24,154 bases of DNA from an uncultured Clostridia bacterium (GCA_947177115.1 CAMWTG010000007.1:1-24154); one strand, 5' to 3'. Counted from the first letter of the stretch, positions 1 through 7,896 are shown. Numbers and translations are program-made. Notes: generated by a model from the letters alone, not told the origin.

Positions 1-8
1 ACTCCGCG

Positions 9-158
9 CCTTCTTTTCCCACGCGGGAAAAGAAGGCAAAAGCGCGCTTAAACCTACGGTTTAAGAATCCCTTGGGGCGTCACGCGGAGCGTGACACCTT
101 ATTACGGAAGAATTTGTTTTTTCGCTGATCCTGCAGTCAGTCCGGTCTGAACCGGACT
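9..158. repeat. Cluster of four perfect short palindromes
   Basis: Four hairpin-forming inverted repeats follow one another: 9-20/25-36 (12-bp arms, 4-nt loop), 47-54/58-65 (8-bp arms, 3-nt loop), 79-85/89-95 (7-bp arms, 3-nt loop) and 139-146/151-158 (8-bp arms, 4-nt loop). All arms pair perfectly. No ORF with a ribosome binding site is present here. They could be terminators for genes left of the window or for dut, which reads toward them, or a mosaic of repeated extragenic palindromes. The first lacks an adjacent T-run on either strand, which argues against a simple terminator. Confidence 0.6.
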
Positions 159-280
159 ACGGGTGTAATTTCTCCTGCCCTGCGTCTATTTCAGGATGTA
201 AACGGCAGACCCTACCGTTATACGCGCGGGATCTCCCGGGGTGGTTTACTGATGGATGTCCCGCCTATCGCAGACTGTGG

Positions 281-372
281 TGTAGGGGCGAGCAATGCTC
301 GCCCGCTTCTACCGGCAATCTGCGCACCATCAAATCTGCACCCCGTAGGGGCCGGGCTCCTCACCGGCCCGC
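281..372. repeat. Pair of GTAGGGGC-headed extragenic palindromes
   Basis: Two units share the head GTAGGGGC. The first has 9-bp arms at 286-294 and 296-304 around a single central base. The second has 7-bp arms at 349-355 and 364-370. The shared head with different stems resembles dispersed extragenic palindrome families seen in many Clostridia. They sit just beyond the dut stop codon. Between them and the upstream cluster (160-280) nothing coding is visible. Confidence 0.5.
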
Positions 373-387
373 TCTGCCGTCCTTCCC

Positions 388-834
388 CTACCTCCCGGTA
401 GAGCCAAATCCGCCGGTCCCTCGTTCCGTTTCCGGCAGCCGGGTCACGACCTCGATCTCCGGACACATCACCGGGATGATCATCAGCTGCGCGATCCGGT
501 CCCCGGGCTCTACAACATAGTCCTCCCCGCGGAAATTGTGGAGACCCACTCTTAATTCCCCTCTGTAGTCGCTGTCGATGACGCCGATCCCGTTGCAGAA
601 CTGCACGCCGTGTCGGATCCCCATACTGCTGCGGGAAGCCATAATGCCCACATATCCCTCCGGGATCGCCGCCGCGATCCCCGTCAGGATCACCGCCTGC
701 CCTCCGGCAGGGATCACCACCGCCTCATCGATGCACGCATGCAGATCCAGCGCCGCCGCCCCTGCAGAGGCATAGTAAGGAAGAGGAATGCTGTTTCCAA
801 TTTTATCGGATAAAACTTGTATCTGTAATTTCAT
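388..834 (-). CDS. dut: Deoxyuridine 5'-triphosphate nucleotidohydrolase (dUTPase)
   Basis: Hydrolyses dUTP to dUMP and pyrophosphate in the cytoplasm, keeping uracil out of DNA and supplying dUMP for thymidylate synthesis. The 148-residue product has the usual length of the trimeric family and all five motifs: the AG...LDLHA stretch (motif 1), ASRSSMG (2), GVIDSDYRGEL with the catalytic Asp (3), PGDRIAQL (4) and the glycine-rich C-terminal arm RGTGGFGSTG (5). The reading frame stays open well upstream, but the ATG at 834 aligns with family N-termini and is preceded by AGAGGA at good spacing. It is the last gene of the zapA - U32 - dut unit, 35 bp after the U32 stop. Identification is firm from the motifs. 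Confidence 0.97.
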   Translation of the reverse strand: MKLQIQVLSDKIGNSIPLPYYASAGAAALDLHACIDEAVVIPAGGQAVILTGIAAAIPEGYVGIMASRSSMGIRHGVQFCNGIGVIDSDYRGELRVGLHNFRGEDYVVEPGDRIAQLMIIPVMCPEIEVVTRLPETERGTGGFGSTGR

Positions 835-869
835 AAAAGAATCCTCTGCAAAAACATCGCAAAATAAAC

Positions 870-2963
870 CTATTCCACGCCCCGGTAAAAAAGTCCCCGG
901 GTATAGTCCGCCGGGACATCCCTGTTTTTCCCCAGGTACCGCGCCATGACCCGGACGCATTCCTCCGGCGTTTCGGTGGTAAACCGCAGGTTGGCCCAGG
1001 CCAGGCCGCATTGCCGGTACTCCGGCTTATCGGCCAGAAACAATACCCTGCCGTTCTCGATCTCGCTGCGGCACCCGAAGGCCGGCAGGATGGGGAAGCG
1101 CTCCCCACGCCTGTCCGTCAGCGCATGCCCTGCCCGGCAGGGGCCCTGCAAATTCATTGACCTGCACCCCAGGGCATTGGAAACCAGACAGTTCTCCGTC
1201 AGCATCAGCGGCAGCCGCCCGTAAACAATCATCTCGCAGGGCAGCGGTTTCCGCAAGTCCCGCACCTGCTCATGGCGCAGCTCAAAGGACAACATGGCGC
1301 TCTCCAGCCCCCAGTCCTTACACTGCGCAAGGGACCGGCTGTTGAACACATTCAATCCGAACCCGCCACGCAGGGGCAGTCCGGTCCGTTTCCCCAGAGA
1401 AAGCTGTCCCAGATTCTGGATGCAGGCCGAGACGCATCCCCGCTCTCTGGCCGTTTCCAGCAGGGCCAGCAGCGCCGCCTGCTCACGATCCTTGCAGATC
1501 CTTGGCAGCAAAGCGCAGAATTCTATATTTTTTCCCCGGTACGCGTCCAGAGAAAACTCTTCGATCCGCTCCACCGGAAGATACACAACGGCAGGTGAAA
1601 GGTCTATGAGCTTCGCCGTCAGCTGTTCCGGACTGGTGAGCGTAGCCGTCAGCATCGGGGCTGCTTTGGCGCAGGTATTTGCCGGAAGATCCGGCGCAGC
1701 GGCCTCCCGCCGCTCCGGCGGCGCGGTCCGCAGGTTTTTCAGCGCGTCAAGCACATCCCGCCGCAGCGCGTTCACCGCGCTGGCCGGAAGGGACAGGCCG
1801 GGGTCCAGCTTCACATCGACCGCCTCGGCCCGGAATACAGTCCCGCCGGTCTTGGAAAGCCGCGCCTTTACGTCCTCCGTCTCCAGTGCCCGGCTGCGGG
1901 CCGCCTCCGGGACGGGGCCGCAGGCATTGGCTGTGTGCCCCGCATCATCGGAGGCTGTGAGCCGCGCGGGATCTCCCTGCAGGATCTCCGCATGGAGCCA
2001 GACCGGCGCCGTTCGCAGGTCCTCCCGCTCATAAGCGGCCTTGGCCTCGCGGAACAGTTCTGCCGGGTCCGGCGCGTTTTCGGGGCGGGAGCCGAACATG
2101 TCCGGTCCTAAGCCGCCCTGCCAGTACCCATCGGTAAATCCTTCCCGGGAGAAGGCCAGCTCCAGCCGATGCCGCTCCTCGGGGGTGGGCTTTCTGTTTT
2201 CCTTTATAAGGGCGGCGTAGATCCCGGTGACTACCGCCACGTACTCAGGCCGTTTCATCCGGCCCTCCAGTTTCAGAATGGACACGCCCATATCCTGCAA
2301 TTCGGCCAGATGGTCCGCCAGACTGGCGTCCTTCAGGCTGAGAGGCCGCCCCATTTTCCCGCCATCGAAGCGGTAAGGCAGGCGGCAGGGCTGGGCGCAG
2401 GCCCCGCGGTTGCCGCTGCGCTGGCCAATCATGGCGCTCATGGCGCACTGCCCTGACCAGCACATGCACAGCGCCCCGTGGGCAAAGACCTCGACAGCAA
2501 TAGGACTATGGGCGCAGATATGACGCACATCCTCCCGGCTTAGCTCCCGGCCCAGCACCACGCACCGCATCCCCAGCCGCGCGGCCTCCTCCGCGCCCGC
2601 CAGGGAGTGGACCGTCATCTGGGTAGACCCGTGGAGGGGCAGATCGGGAACGACCGTCCGCGCCAGCGCCGCCAATCCCCAGTCCTGAACGATCACGCCG
2701 TCCACGCCGCACTGGCTGGCCAGCCGCAGCAGCTCTTCCGCCTGGGGCAGCTCCCGGTCGGAGAGAAGGGTGTTCACCGTCAGATAGACCTTCACCCCCC
2801 GAAGATGGCAGTACGCCACGGCCTGAGGCAATTGCTCCGATGTAAAATTTTCCGCGCCCCTGCGGGCATTGAACCGGCCGCAGCCCAGGTATACCGCGTC
2901 CGCGCCGTTCTGGACGGCGGCGGTCATGGCCTCCCAGCGGCCGGCGGGAGAAAGCAGTTCCAT
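870..2963 (-). CDS. U32-family protein with DUF3656-like C-terminus (probable RNA hydroxylase, RlhA-type)
   Basis: This 697-residue protein belongs to the U32 family, historically called collagenase-like peptidases. Characterised members (RlhA, TrhP, UbiU/V) are iron-sulfur proteins that hydroxylate RNA or ubiquinone precursors. The N-terminus MELLSPAG...NGADAVYLG is typical, and EVFAHGALC (residues 158-166) is the family signature. Cys166, Cys173, Cys189 and Cys193 match positions that bind a 4Fe-4S cluster in relatives. The long C-terminal half and total length resemble RlhA, which makes 5-hydroxycytidine in 23S rRNA, but which RNA is modified cannot be read here. The ATG at 2963 overlaps the zapA stop as TGATG, implying translational coupling. 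A GTG at 3002 would add 13 residues and is less likely. Confidence 0.9.
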   Translation of the reverse strand: MELLSPAGRWEAMTAAVQNGADAVYLGCGRFNARRGAENFTSEQLPQAVAYCHLRGVKVYLTVNTLLSDRELPQAEELLRLASQCGVDGVIVQDWGLAALARTVVPDLPLHGSTQMTVHSLAGAEEAARLGMRCVVLGRELSREDVRHICAHSPIAVEVFAHGALCMCWSGQCAMSAMIGQRSGNRGACAQPCRLPYRFDGGKMGRPLSLKDASLADHLAELQDMGVSILKLEGRMKRPEYVAVVTGIYAALIKENRKPTPEERHRLELAFSREGFTDGYWQGGLGPDMFGSRPENAPDPAELFREAKAAYEREDLRTAPVWLHAEILQGDPARLTASDDAGHTANACGPVPEAARSRALETEDVKARLSKTGGTVFRAEAVDVKLDPGLSLPASAVNALRRDVLDALKNLRTAPPERREAAAPDLPANTCAKAAPMLTATLTSPEQLTAKLIDLSPAVVYLPVERIEEFSLDAYRGKNIEFCALLPRICKDREQAALLALLETARERGCVSACIQNLGQLSLGKRTGLPLRGGFGLNVFNSRSLAQCKDWGLESAMLSFELRHEQVRDLRKPLPCEMIVYGRLPLMLTENCLVSNALGCRSMNLQGPCRAGHALTDRRGERFPILPAFGCRSEIENGRVLFLADKPEYRQCGLAWANLRFTTETPEECVRVMARYLGKNRDVPADYTRGLFYRGVE

Positions 2964-3277
2964 CACTTTTTTTGCTGGAGTTTCAGCAGCTGCCGTTTGC
3001 ACTCGCCCAGCTCCGCCTTGGCCTTGCTGGCCTCGTCCAGATAGCCTTTCAGCTGGCGGCGGAGGTTTTCCGCGGCGGCCTGCTGTTTCAGGAGTTCATC
3101 GGCCAGATTGGCGGCGGCCAGTACGGCTGCGTCCATGCGGCTGATCCGGCCCGGGGCCATGATATCGGTCATTTTCTCATCTACCAATCCGGCCACCTTC
3201 TGCATATAGGAGGGGCTTTCTTCGCTCATCAAAGTATAATCCGTACCGCTGATCGACACCGTGATTTTATTCGCCAT
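2963..3277 (-). CDS. zapA: Cell division protein ZapA
   Basis: A 104-residue cytoplasmic protein that binds FtsZ and promotes bundling of FtsZ filaments at the division ring. The N-terminal half (MANKITVSISG, then YTLMSEESPSYMQKVAGLVDEKM) is the typical ZapA globular head. The rest, after a short MDAAVLAAANLADELL helix, is a charged coiled coil rich in Lys, Glu and Gln ending in LLKLQQKK. The frame stays open to 3469, but the ATG at 3277 gives the family-length product and has a GGGAG ribosome binding site. It is the first gene of the zapA - U32 - dut unit, an arrangement common in Clostridia. Its promoter is visible just upstream. Confidence 0.93.
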   Translation of the reverse strand: MANKITVSISGTDYTLMSEESPSYMQKVAGLVDEKMTDIMAPGRISRMDAAVLAAANLADELLKQQAAAENLRRQLKGYLDEASKAKAELGECKRQLLKLQQKK

Positions 3278-3316
3278 CTTCGTTGCGCTCCCTTCTCCCG
3301 CAAAGTACAAACATAC

Positions 3317-3352
3317 ATTATAACAGTATAGCAGATTTTTCGAGAAAAGCAA
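3317..3352 (-). promoter_or_regulatory. Promoter of the zapA operon
   Basis: On the minus strand TTGCTT (3347-3352) lies 16 bp before TATACT (3325-3330), a good sigma-A type pair. A second -10-like TATAAT follows at 3317-3322. The predicted start gives a leader of about 40 nt before the zapA ATG. Confidence 0.65.
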
Positions 3353-3394
3353 TCCGTAATCTTTACGCAGGATCCCTGGGGGATGGGTCCGGCT

Positions 3395-3438
3395 AAAAAT
3401 GGATTTCCCTTTTTTCAGGGCGCGGAAAATCCATTTTT
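3395..3438. repeat. AT-rich inverted repeat between divergent genes
   Basis: Arms 3395-3408 and 3424-3438 pair over 14 positions with a single bulged base, around a 15-nt spacer. The flanking genes zapA and the XRE regulator are divergent, so this cannot be an ordinary 3' terminator of either. It lies upstream of both promoters and could be an operator, a relic terminator or part of an inserted element. No ORF with a ribosome binding site occupies 3278-3633. Confidence 0.5.
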
Positions 3439-3539
3439 GATACACGGTTTTTCGAAATGTGTCATCCATACTGTTTTCATAGTCTTATCAGGCCGCAACC
3501 ACAGGTTTAGCTGCTGCGCAAAAAACAACCTGCGCTATA

Positions 3540-3568
3540 TGGACAATGGCCGCATCTGCAACTAAAAT
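3540..3568 (+). promoter_or_regulatory. Promoter of the XRE regulator gene
   Basis: TGGACA (3540-3545) is 17 bp upstream of TAAAAT (3563-3568), each one base from consensus. Transcription would begin near 3575. The short leader holds a 7-bp hairpin (3583-3589 with 3595-3601), followed by AAAGGAGG (3614-3621) and the ATG at 3634. Confidence 0.65.
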
Positions 3569-3633
3569 AGTCATATATCACCTCCGAATTTTTCATTCGG
3601 AAATAATAAAAGCAAAGGAGGAAAAAAACAGCT

Positions 3634-4881
3634 ATGCTTGATACGAAAAAAATGGGAGAGCAGATCGCGTATCTGCGCGTAAAAAATAAATACACGCAAG
3701 AGCAGTTATCGGAAAAACTGAATATTTCCCCTCAGGCGGTCAGTAAGTGGGAAAATGGAAAAGCAGTACCCGAAGTACCGCTGCTTTATGAATTGTCCAA
3801 GCTTTTTCGGTGTTCTGTGGACAGTATTCTCGATCCGGCGGCATGTGTTCCGGGGGCTGCGGACTTTAACTATGAATTCCTTGTCAAGCCGCGGAGTCCC
3901 GTGGCCGATTATACGGGCGCCGAATGGCCCAAAAGCATCTCGCTTGCCGCTCTTTGTACGGCGCTGAAACTGTTTTTTGGATTGGAACAACGCAGGGACA
4001 GCAAAAACCGTCAGATAAATGACGAGGAAGAATACATTTTGCAGTCGGCGATTACCAATATATGTTTTGGGTATTCCTATGGGCCGGAGGAATGGATCCG
4101 AGACAGTTTCTTGATTTATGGCCTGGATTATGAGGTCCATTCGCGGGAAGATCATGAGGAAGAGGAATTTATCGCCCTCGCGCGCAAGCAGATCGAACAT
4201 GGCCGTCCGGTGATCCTTATCCCCAAAGAATATACCGATACGATTTTCGCCATGGGCTATTCCGACCATGGGCGGACCTTAAAAGGATTAGGATTTTTGG
4301 ATGGAGACGATGAAAAAAATGCCGGGCTGAACTTTGAGCGGCTCAATCCGTATGCCGGTTGGTACAAAGCGGATTACGAGATGATCACCGTAAAACCCGC
4401 AGGTGAAAAAATGCCGTTAGCCAAAGCCTGTATTCATGCGCTGCGCAGAGGAATAGCGCTGCTGTCAAACGACAGCTATTGCGGGGAAAACAAAATGCAG
4501 GGCTATGGTATGGTCATTTACCGGAATTGGTGCGAATTATTGAAGGAAGAAAACAGGCACAGCGCGGAGCAGATGGACTGCCTCTTCCCACATGCATTTA
4601 TTCATTATGAAAATAAGCTAAGGACCAAGCAGTTTTTTGAATTATGCGTGGATATCATTCCTGATATTGACAAAGAACGGATGATGCTGGCCATCAGTCA
4701 ATATAACGACATCGTTTCTTTGGCGGCCGGTATAGCGGCTATCGCCCATCAGCGCAATTCCTTCCACAGGGATTCCCTGAAAGAAAAAAGAAATGAGGTC
4801 ATAGAGATGCTGCGCAGAAGCAGCGAGCAGGAGAAACTTGCCCTGTCTTATATACAGAGGGCGTCAGCCAATATCAGGTAA
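3634..4881 (+). CDS. XRE-family transcriptional regulator with unidentified C-terminal domain
   Basis: This is a 415-residue cytoplasmic protein. Residues 7-62 form a clear XRE/Cro helix-turn-helix (GEQIAYLRVKNKYTQEQLS, then ISPQAVSKWENG, VPLLYELSKLF), so DNA binding is firm. Residues from about 95 are not a standard ligand domain. The stretch ILQSAITNICFGYS...ALARKQIEHGRPVILI...GYSDHGRTLKGLGFLDGDDE (about 136-226) recalls the papain-like fold of BtrH/C39-type proteins, where a DHG-like turn and bounded strands recur; that assignment is tentative and no catalytic Cys is obvious. The C-terminal third is helical. The ribosome binding site is strong. GC content is visibly lower than in neighbouring genes, which hints at acquisition. 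No cognate target gene is evident beside it, and it may regulate itself. Confidence 0.85.
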   Translation: MLDTKKMGEQIAYLRVKNKYTQEQLSEKLNISPQAVSKWENGKAVPEVPLLYELSKLFRCSVDSILDPAACVPGAADFNYEFLVKPRSPVADYTGAEWPKSISLAALCTALKLFFGLEQRRDSKNRQINDEEEYILQSAITNICFGYSYGPEEWIRDSFLIYGLDYEVHSREDHEEEEFIALARKQIEHGRPVILIPKEYTDTIFAMGYSDHGRTLKGLGFLDGDDEKNAGLNFERLNPYAGWYKADYEMITVKPAGEKMPLAKACIHALRRGIALLSNDSYCGENKMQGYGMVIYRNWCELLKEENRHSAEQMDCLFPHAFIHYENKLRTKQFFELCVDIIPDIDKERMMLAISQYNDIVSLAAGIAAIAHQRNSFHRDSLKEKRNEVIEMLRRSSEQEKLALSYIQRASANIR

Positions 4882-4887
4882 AAAGTT

Positions 4888-4925
4888 CATGCCGGGGCAG
4901 GCGTTTTCACCGCTGCCCCGGCATG
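4888..4925. terminator. Terminator between convergent genes
   Basis: Perfect 13-bp arms at 4888-4900 and 4913-4925 flank a 12-nt loop. Read on the minus strand the stem is followed by CTTTTT, so it best serves the GTPase-NYN gene. On the plus strand it follows the XRE gene stop by 6 bp but has no clear T-run. Confidence 0.8.
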
Positions 4926-4931
4926 AGCGCG

Positions 4932-7598
4932 TCATTTCCCCTCCGGGCCTTTCAGCTGGTGGCGCAGCTGGCGGAAGGAGTTCCCCCGGAGGTTGTTGCG
5001 CTCGATGATCTCCGAGATACGCCCCTCGGCGGCCTCCACCTCCTCATGGAACTCCCGGGCGGACACCCGGATAGCCCCGTGGCCCAGGATGATCAGCTGC
5101 TCCAGATTGTCCGAGGTGGCTACCCGGACCCGGCGGTCCGGATCGGCCCGGGTGATCTCGTAGGTAGCCCGCTCGATGTAGGCATCGGCAGTCTCCGCCT
5201 CCTTGGTGTAGACCACATGGATGTTGCGGTAGTGCTCCACCGAACCGGGATTGCCCTTTACCCTGTAGGCATCGAACACCAGGATCACCACGCATTTCTG
5301 ATATCCCTGATAGTTGCACAGCAGGTCCATCAGCAGATGCCGGGCCCCTTCCAGGCTGTCCCTCGCCAGGCTTTTCAGCTCGTCCCAGGCGAAGATGATG
5401 TTGTACCCGTCCACCAGCAGGTACTCCTGCCCCGCCGAACGGGTGGGGACGGTGCGCTTGGTCAGGACGGGCGGCGGCTTGGGCGCGGAACGGAAGGCCT
5501 CGCCGGGGTCCGGGCCTTTCCGTTTCACCTGCCCATACGTACGCTCAAAAATCGCCTGCAGGGACTTCTCCTCCGCCTGGGAGCTGGGATAGGGCACTGC
5601 CGGGCGGGGATTCGAGGACATCCTGGGAGGGGGCTCCGGTTCCGGTTCGTCCGCGTCCAGGTCTACATCGGTCTCCAGGTGGGCAAAGGCGGGGACCTGG
5701 TCCCATTTCACCGGGAAACCCGCCCCGTGGGCGCAGAAGATGGAATCCGGAGAGTTGTCCAGATCCGCCTCCGGGTCGTAGGCCAGCGTGCCAATGACTT
5801 CGTCCGCGTTGTGGCATACCTCATAGCCGCCCAGGGTGCAGCTCAGCCGACCCTGCCCTTTTGTGTAGGCTGCCACCGTCTGCCAGTACTCCCCCAGCTC
5901 CGATACCGGGGCGCTGCCGGTGAGCAAGGCGGTGGTCCCCAGCACCTCCGGCGGATCGAACCGGCCTCCCATCTGCTGCACATCGGTCATGGCCCGGCCC
6001 AGGTTCTCCCCCGGCAGCTCCAGGCGGAAATCATACCAGGGCTCCAGCAGCACGCTCCGGGCGCTCATCAGTCCCTGGCGCACCGCCCGGTAGGTGGCCT
6101 GCCGGAAATCGCCGCCCTCGGTATGCTTCAAATGGGCCCGGCCGGCGGTGAGGGTGAGGCGCATGTCCGTAATGGGCGAACCGGTGAGGACCCCCAGGTG
6201 GGACTTCTCCGCGAGATGGGTCAGGACCAGCCGCTGCCAGTTCCGGTCCAGCCGGTCCTCGCTGCACACCGATGCGAATTGCAGGCCGCTGCCCCTGGGC
6301 AGCGGCTCCAGCAGGAGGTGGACCTCCGCGTAGTGCCGCAGGGGTTCGTAGTGGCCCACTCCCTCCACGGGAGCGGCAATAGTCTCCTTATACAGGATCC
6401 CGCCCGGCCCGAAGTCCACATCAAAGCCGAACCGTTGGGAGATCAGCCGCCGCAGCACCTCCAGCTGGACCTGCCCCATGAGGCGAACGTGGATCTGCCG
6501 CAGCCGCTCGCTCCAAAGGATATGGAGCTGGGGATCCTCCTCCGCCAGCAGGCTGAGCTTATCCAGCGCCGCGTGGGGGTCCATGCCCTCCGGCAGAAGC
6601 AGCTGGTAATTCAATACCGGCTCCAGTTCCGGCGGCGCGGAGGCGGCCTCGATTCCCAGCCCCTGGCCGGGAAAGGTCCTGGTCAGGCCCGCAACGGCGC
6701 AGACCGTCCCGGCCTCCGCCGTTTCCAGGGCGCGGAATCTGGCGCCGGAGTAGACCCGGATCTGCTCCGCCTTCTCCTCCCACGGCTCCCCCCGGGCGTC
6801 CGTGCCGGAGAGAAGGGCTTTTACCCGCAGGCTGCCTCCGGTGATCTTCATCCAGGTCAGCCGCGCCCCCTGCTGGTCCCGGCCGATCTTATACACCTTC
6901 GCCCCGAACTGGGCGGGGCAGTCCGGCCTGGGGGCGTACTTCGCCAGCCCCGCCAGGAATTCGTCCACTCCCGTCAGCTTCAGCGCCGAGCCGAACCAGC
7001 AGGGAAACACCTCCCGGTCCCGGATGAGCCGCCCCAGGGTCTCCTCCGTCAAAGCACCCGCGTCCAGGTACTCCGCCAGGGCCTCCTCGCTGGCGGTGGC
7101 GGCTTCCTCCTGCATCTCCGCCTCCGGCGCGCCGAAGTCCACAAAGCCCTCCCCCAGACGCGCTTTCAGGGAGGCCAGCAGCGCCTCCCGGTCCGTTCCG
7201 GCCAGATCCATCTTGTTGATAAACAGGAAGACGGGCAGCTTATGCTTCTCCAGCAGCCGCCAGAGGGTCAGCGTATGGGCCTGGACCCCATCGGAGGCGC
7301 TGACCACCAGCACGGCGCAGTCCAGCACCTGCAAAGCCCGCTCCATCTCGGCGGAAAAGTCCACATGGCCGGGGGTGTCCAGCAGCGTGACCTCCCGGTC
7401 CTCCAGCCGGAACACCGCCTGCTTGGAAAAGATGGTGATGCCCCGCTCCCGCTCCAGGTCCTCCGTATCCAGAAAGGCGTCCCGGTGGTCCACCCGGCCC
7501 AGGGCGCGGATGGTCCCTGTTTTATACAGCACGGCCTCGGACAGGGTGGTTTTTCCAGCGTCCACATGGGCCAAAATGCCGATTACCAGTTTTTTCAT
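4932..7598 (-). CDS. Tet(M)/EF-G-like ribosome GTPase fused to a Rae1/YacP-like NYN endonuclease domain
   Basis: The first ~640 of 888 residues match ribosomal protection proteins of the Tet(M)/EF-G class: P-loop AHVDAGKT (10-17), RGIT switch (52-55), DTPGH (74-78), NKMD (128-131) and GSAL (203-206), followed by domains II to V. These GTPases bind the ribosomal A-site side and, in Tet(M), displace tetracycline. After a Pro/Glu-rich linker (about 645-720) comes a ~163-residue NYN domain: LLVDGYN (727-733), VFDAY (774-778), AETADAYIER (801-810) and ATSD (827-830), the acidic pattern of Rae1/YacP, a ribosome-dependent A-site mRNA endonuclease. The frame is continuous with no stop. The ATG at 7598 fits family N-termini; a second ATG at 7619 would add seven residues. 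Tetracycline resistance is not established. A quality-control or mRNA-cleavage role is inferred from the fusion. Confidence 0.9.
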   Translation of the reverse strand: MKKLVIGILAHVDAGKTTLSEAVLYKTGTIRALGRVDHRDAFLDTEDLERERGITIFSKQAVFRLEDREVTLLDTPGHVDFSAEMERALQVLDCAVLVVSASDGVQAHTLTLWRLLEKHKLPVFLFINKMDLAGTDREALLASLKARLGEGFVDFGAPEAEMQEEAATASEEALAEYLDAGALTEETLGRLIRDREVFPCWFGSALKLTGVDEFLAGLAKYAPRPDCPAQFGAKVYKIGRDQQGARLTWMKITGGSLRVKALLSGTDARGEPWEEKAEQIRVYSGARFRALETAEAGTVCAVAGLTRTFPGQGLGIEAASAPPELEPVLNYQLLLPEGMDPHAALDKLSLLAEEDPQLHILWSERLRQIHVRLMGQVQLEVLRRLISQRFGFDVDFGPGGILYKETIAAPVEGVGHYEPLRHYAEVHLLLEPLPRGSGLQFASVCSEDRLDRNWQRLVLTHLAEKSHLGVLTGSPITDMRLTLTAGRAHLKHTEGGDFRQATYRAVRQGLMSARSVLLEPWYDFRLELPGENLGRAMTDVQQMGGRFDPPEVLGTTALLTGSAPVSELGEYWQTVAAYTKGQGRLSCTLGGYEVCHNADEVIGTLAYDPEADLDNSPDSIFCAHGAGFPVKWDQVPAFAHLETDVDLDADEPEPEPPPRMSSNPRPAVPYPSSQAEEKSLQAIFERTYGQVKRKGPDPGEAFRSAPKPPPVLTKRTVPTRSAGQEYLLVDGYNIIFAWDELKSLARDSLEGARHLLMDLLCNYQGYQKCVVILVFDAYRVKGNPGSVEHYRNIHVVYTKEAETADAYIERATYEITRADPDRRVRVATSDNLEQLIILGHGAIRVSAREFHEEVEAAEGRISEIIERNNLRGNSFRQLRHQLKGPEGK

Positions 7599-7639
7599 CA
7601 AATTTCCCCATTGTTTCATTTTTATCCCCAGTATAACAT

Positions 7640-7645
7640 ATTATA
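7640..7645 (-). promoter_or_regulatory. -10 element upstream of the GTPase-NYN gene
   Basis: A perfect TATAAT on the minus strand lies 42 bp before the preferred ATG at 7598. The expected -35 position (about 7663-7668) is poor, so the element may need an activator or be a weak promoter. A start near 7633 would place the alternative ATG at 7619 only ~14 nt into the message, which favours 7598. Confidence 0.4.
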
Positions 7646-7761
7646 GGGACAGGGGGAAGTTCCTCAGGGAATTTTTCATATTTTTCAAGGAAAACAATTT
7701 TTGTGATGGCTAATACGATTTCTCGATTAAAAATCAATACCGCTGCCGGGCGGGAATTCAG

Positions 7762-7808
7762 AAGCTGTATTCATAGGCGGCGTTCAACGCCTGTGAATAC
7801 AGCTTTTT
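7762..7808. terminator. Long hairpin with plus-strand T-run
   Basis: Arms of 18 nt (7762-7779 and 7788-7805) pair with one wobble position around an 8-nt loop and are followed on the plus strand by TTTTT (7804-7808). It looks like an intrinsic terminator reading rightward, yet no plus-strand gene precedes it; the nearest gene to the left reads away on the minus strand. On the minus strand it lacks a T-run. It may be a bidirectional block or a remnant. Confidence 0.5.
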
Positions 7809-7860
7809 AGGAACAGCCGTGGGTTTTGTCCCAAGATGAAAGCTCTTTTTGACACGCAGC

Positions 7861-7886
7861 AAGGCGGCCGGGATTCCGGCCGCCTT
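7861..7886 (-). terminator. Hairpin just downstream of the small acidic protein gene
   Basis: A perfect 11-bp G/C-rich stem (7861-7871 with 7876-7886) with a 4-nt loop lies 10 bp beyond the stop codon at 7897. The T-run on the minus strand is weak, so termination efficiency is uncertain, but position and stability fit. Confidence 0.6.
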
Positions 7887-7896
7887 TCTATGGGGC

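Noticed and set aside
218..466. A short minus-strand frame overlapping the dut 3' end
   Set aside because: It runs through the palindrome cluster and out of frame over dut; no family resemblance.
4932..7598. Simple tetracycline-resistance gene
   Set aside because: The GTPase core is Tet(M)-like, but domain IV-V sequence is divergent and a nuclease domain is attached, so resistance cannot be asserted from sequence.
4923..7646. A 907-codon open frame antisense to the GTPase-NYN gene
   Set aside because: Same codon-bias effect; no recognisable domain, and it runs across the shared terminator.
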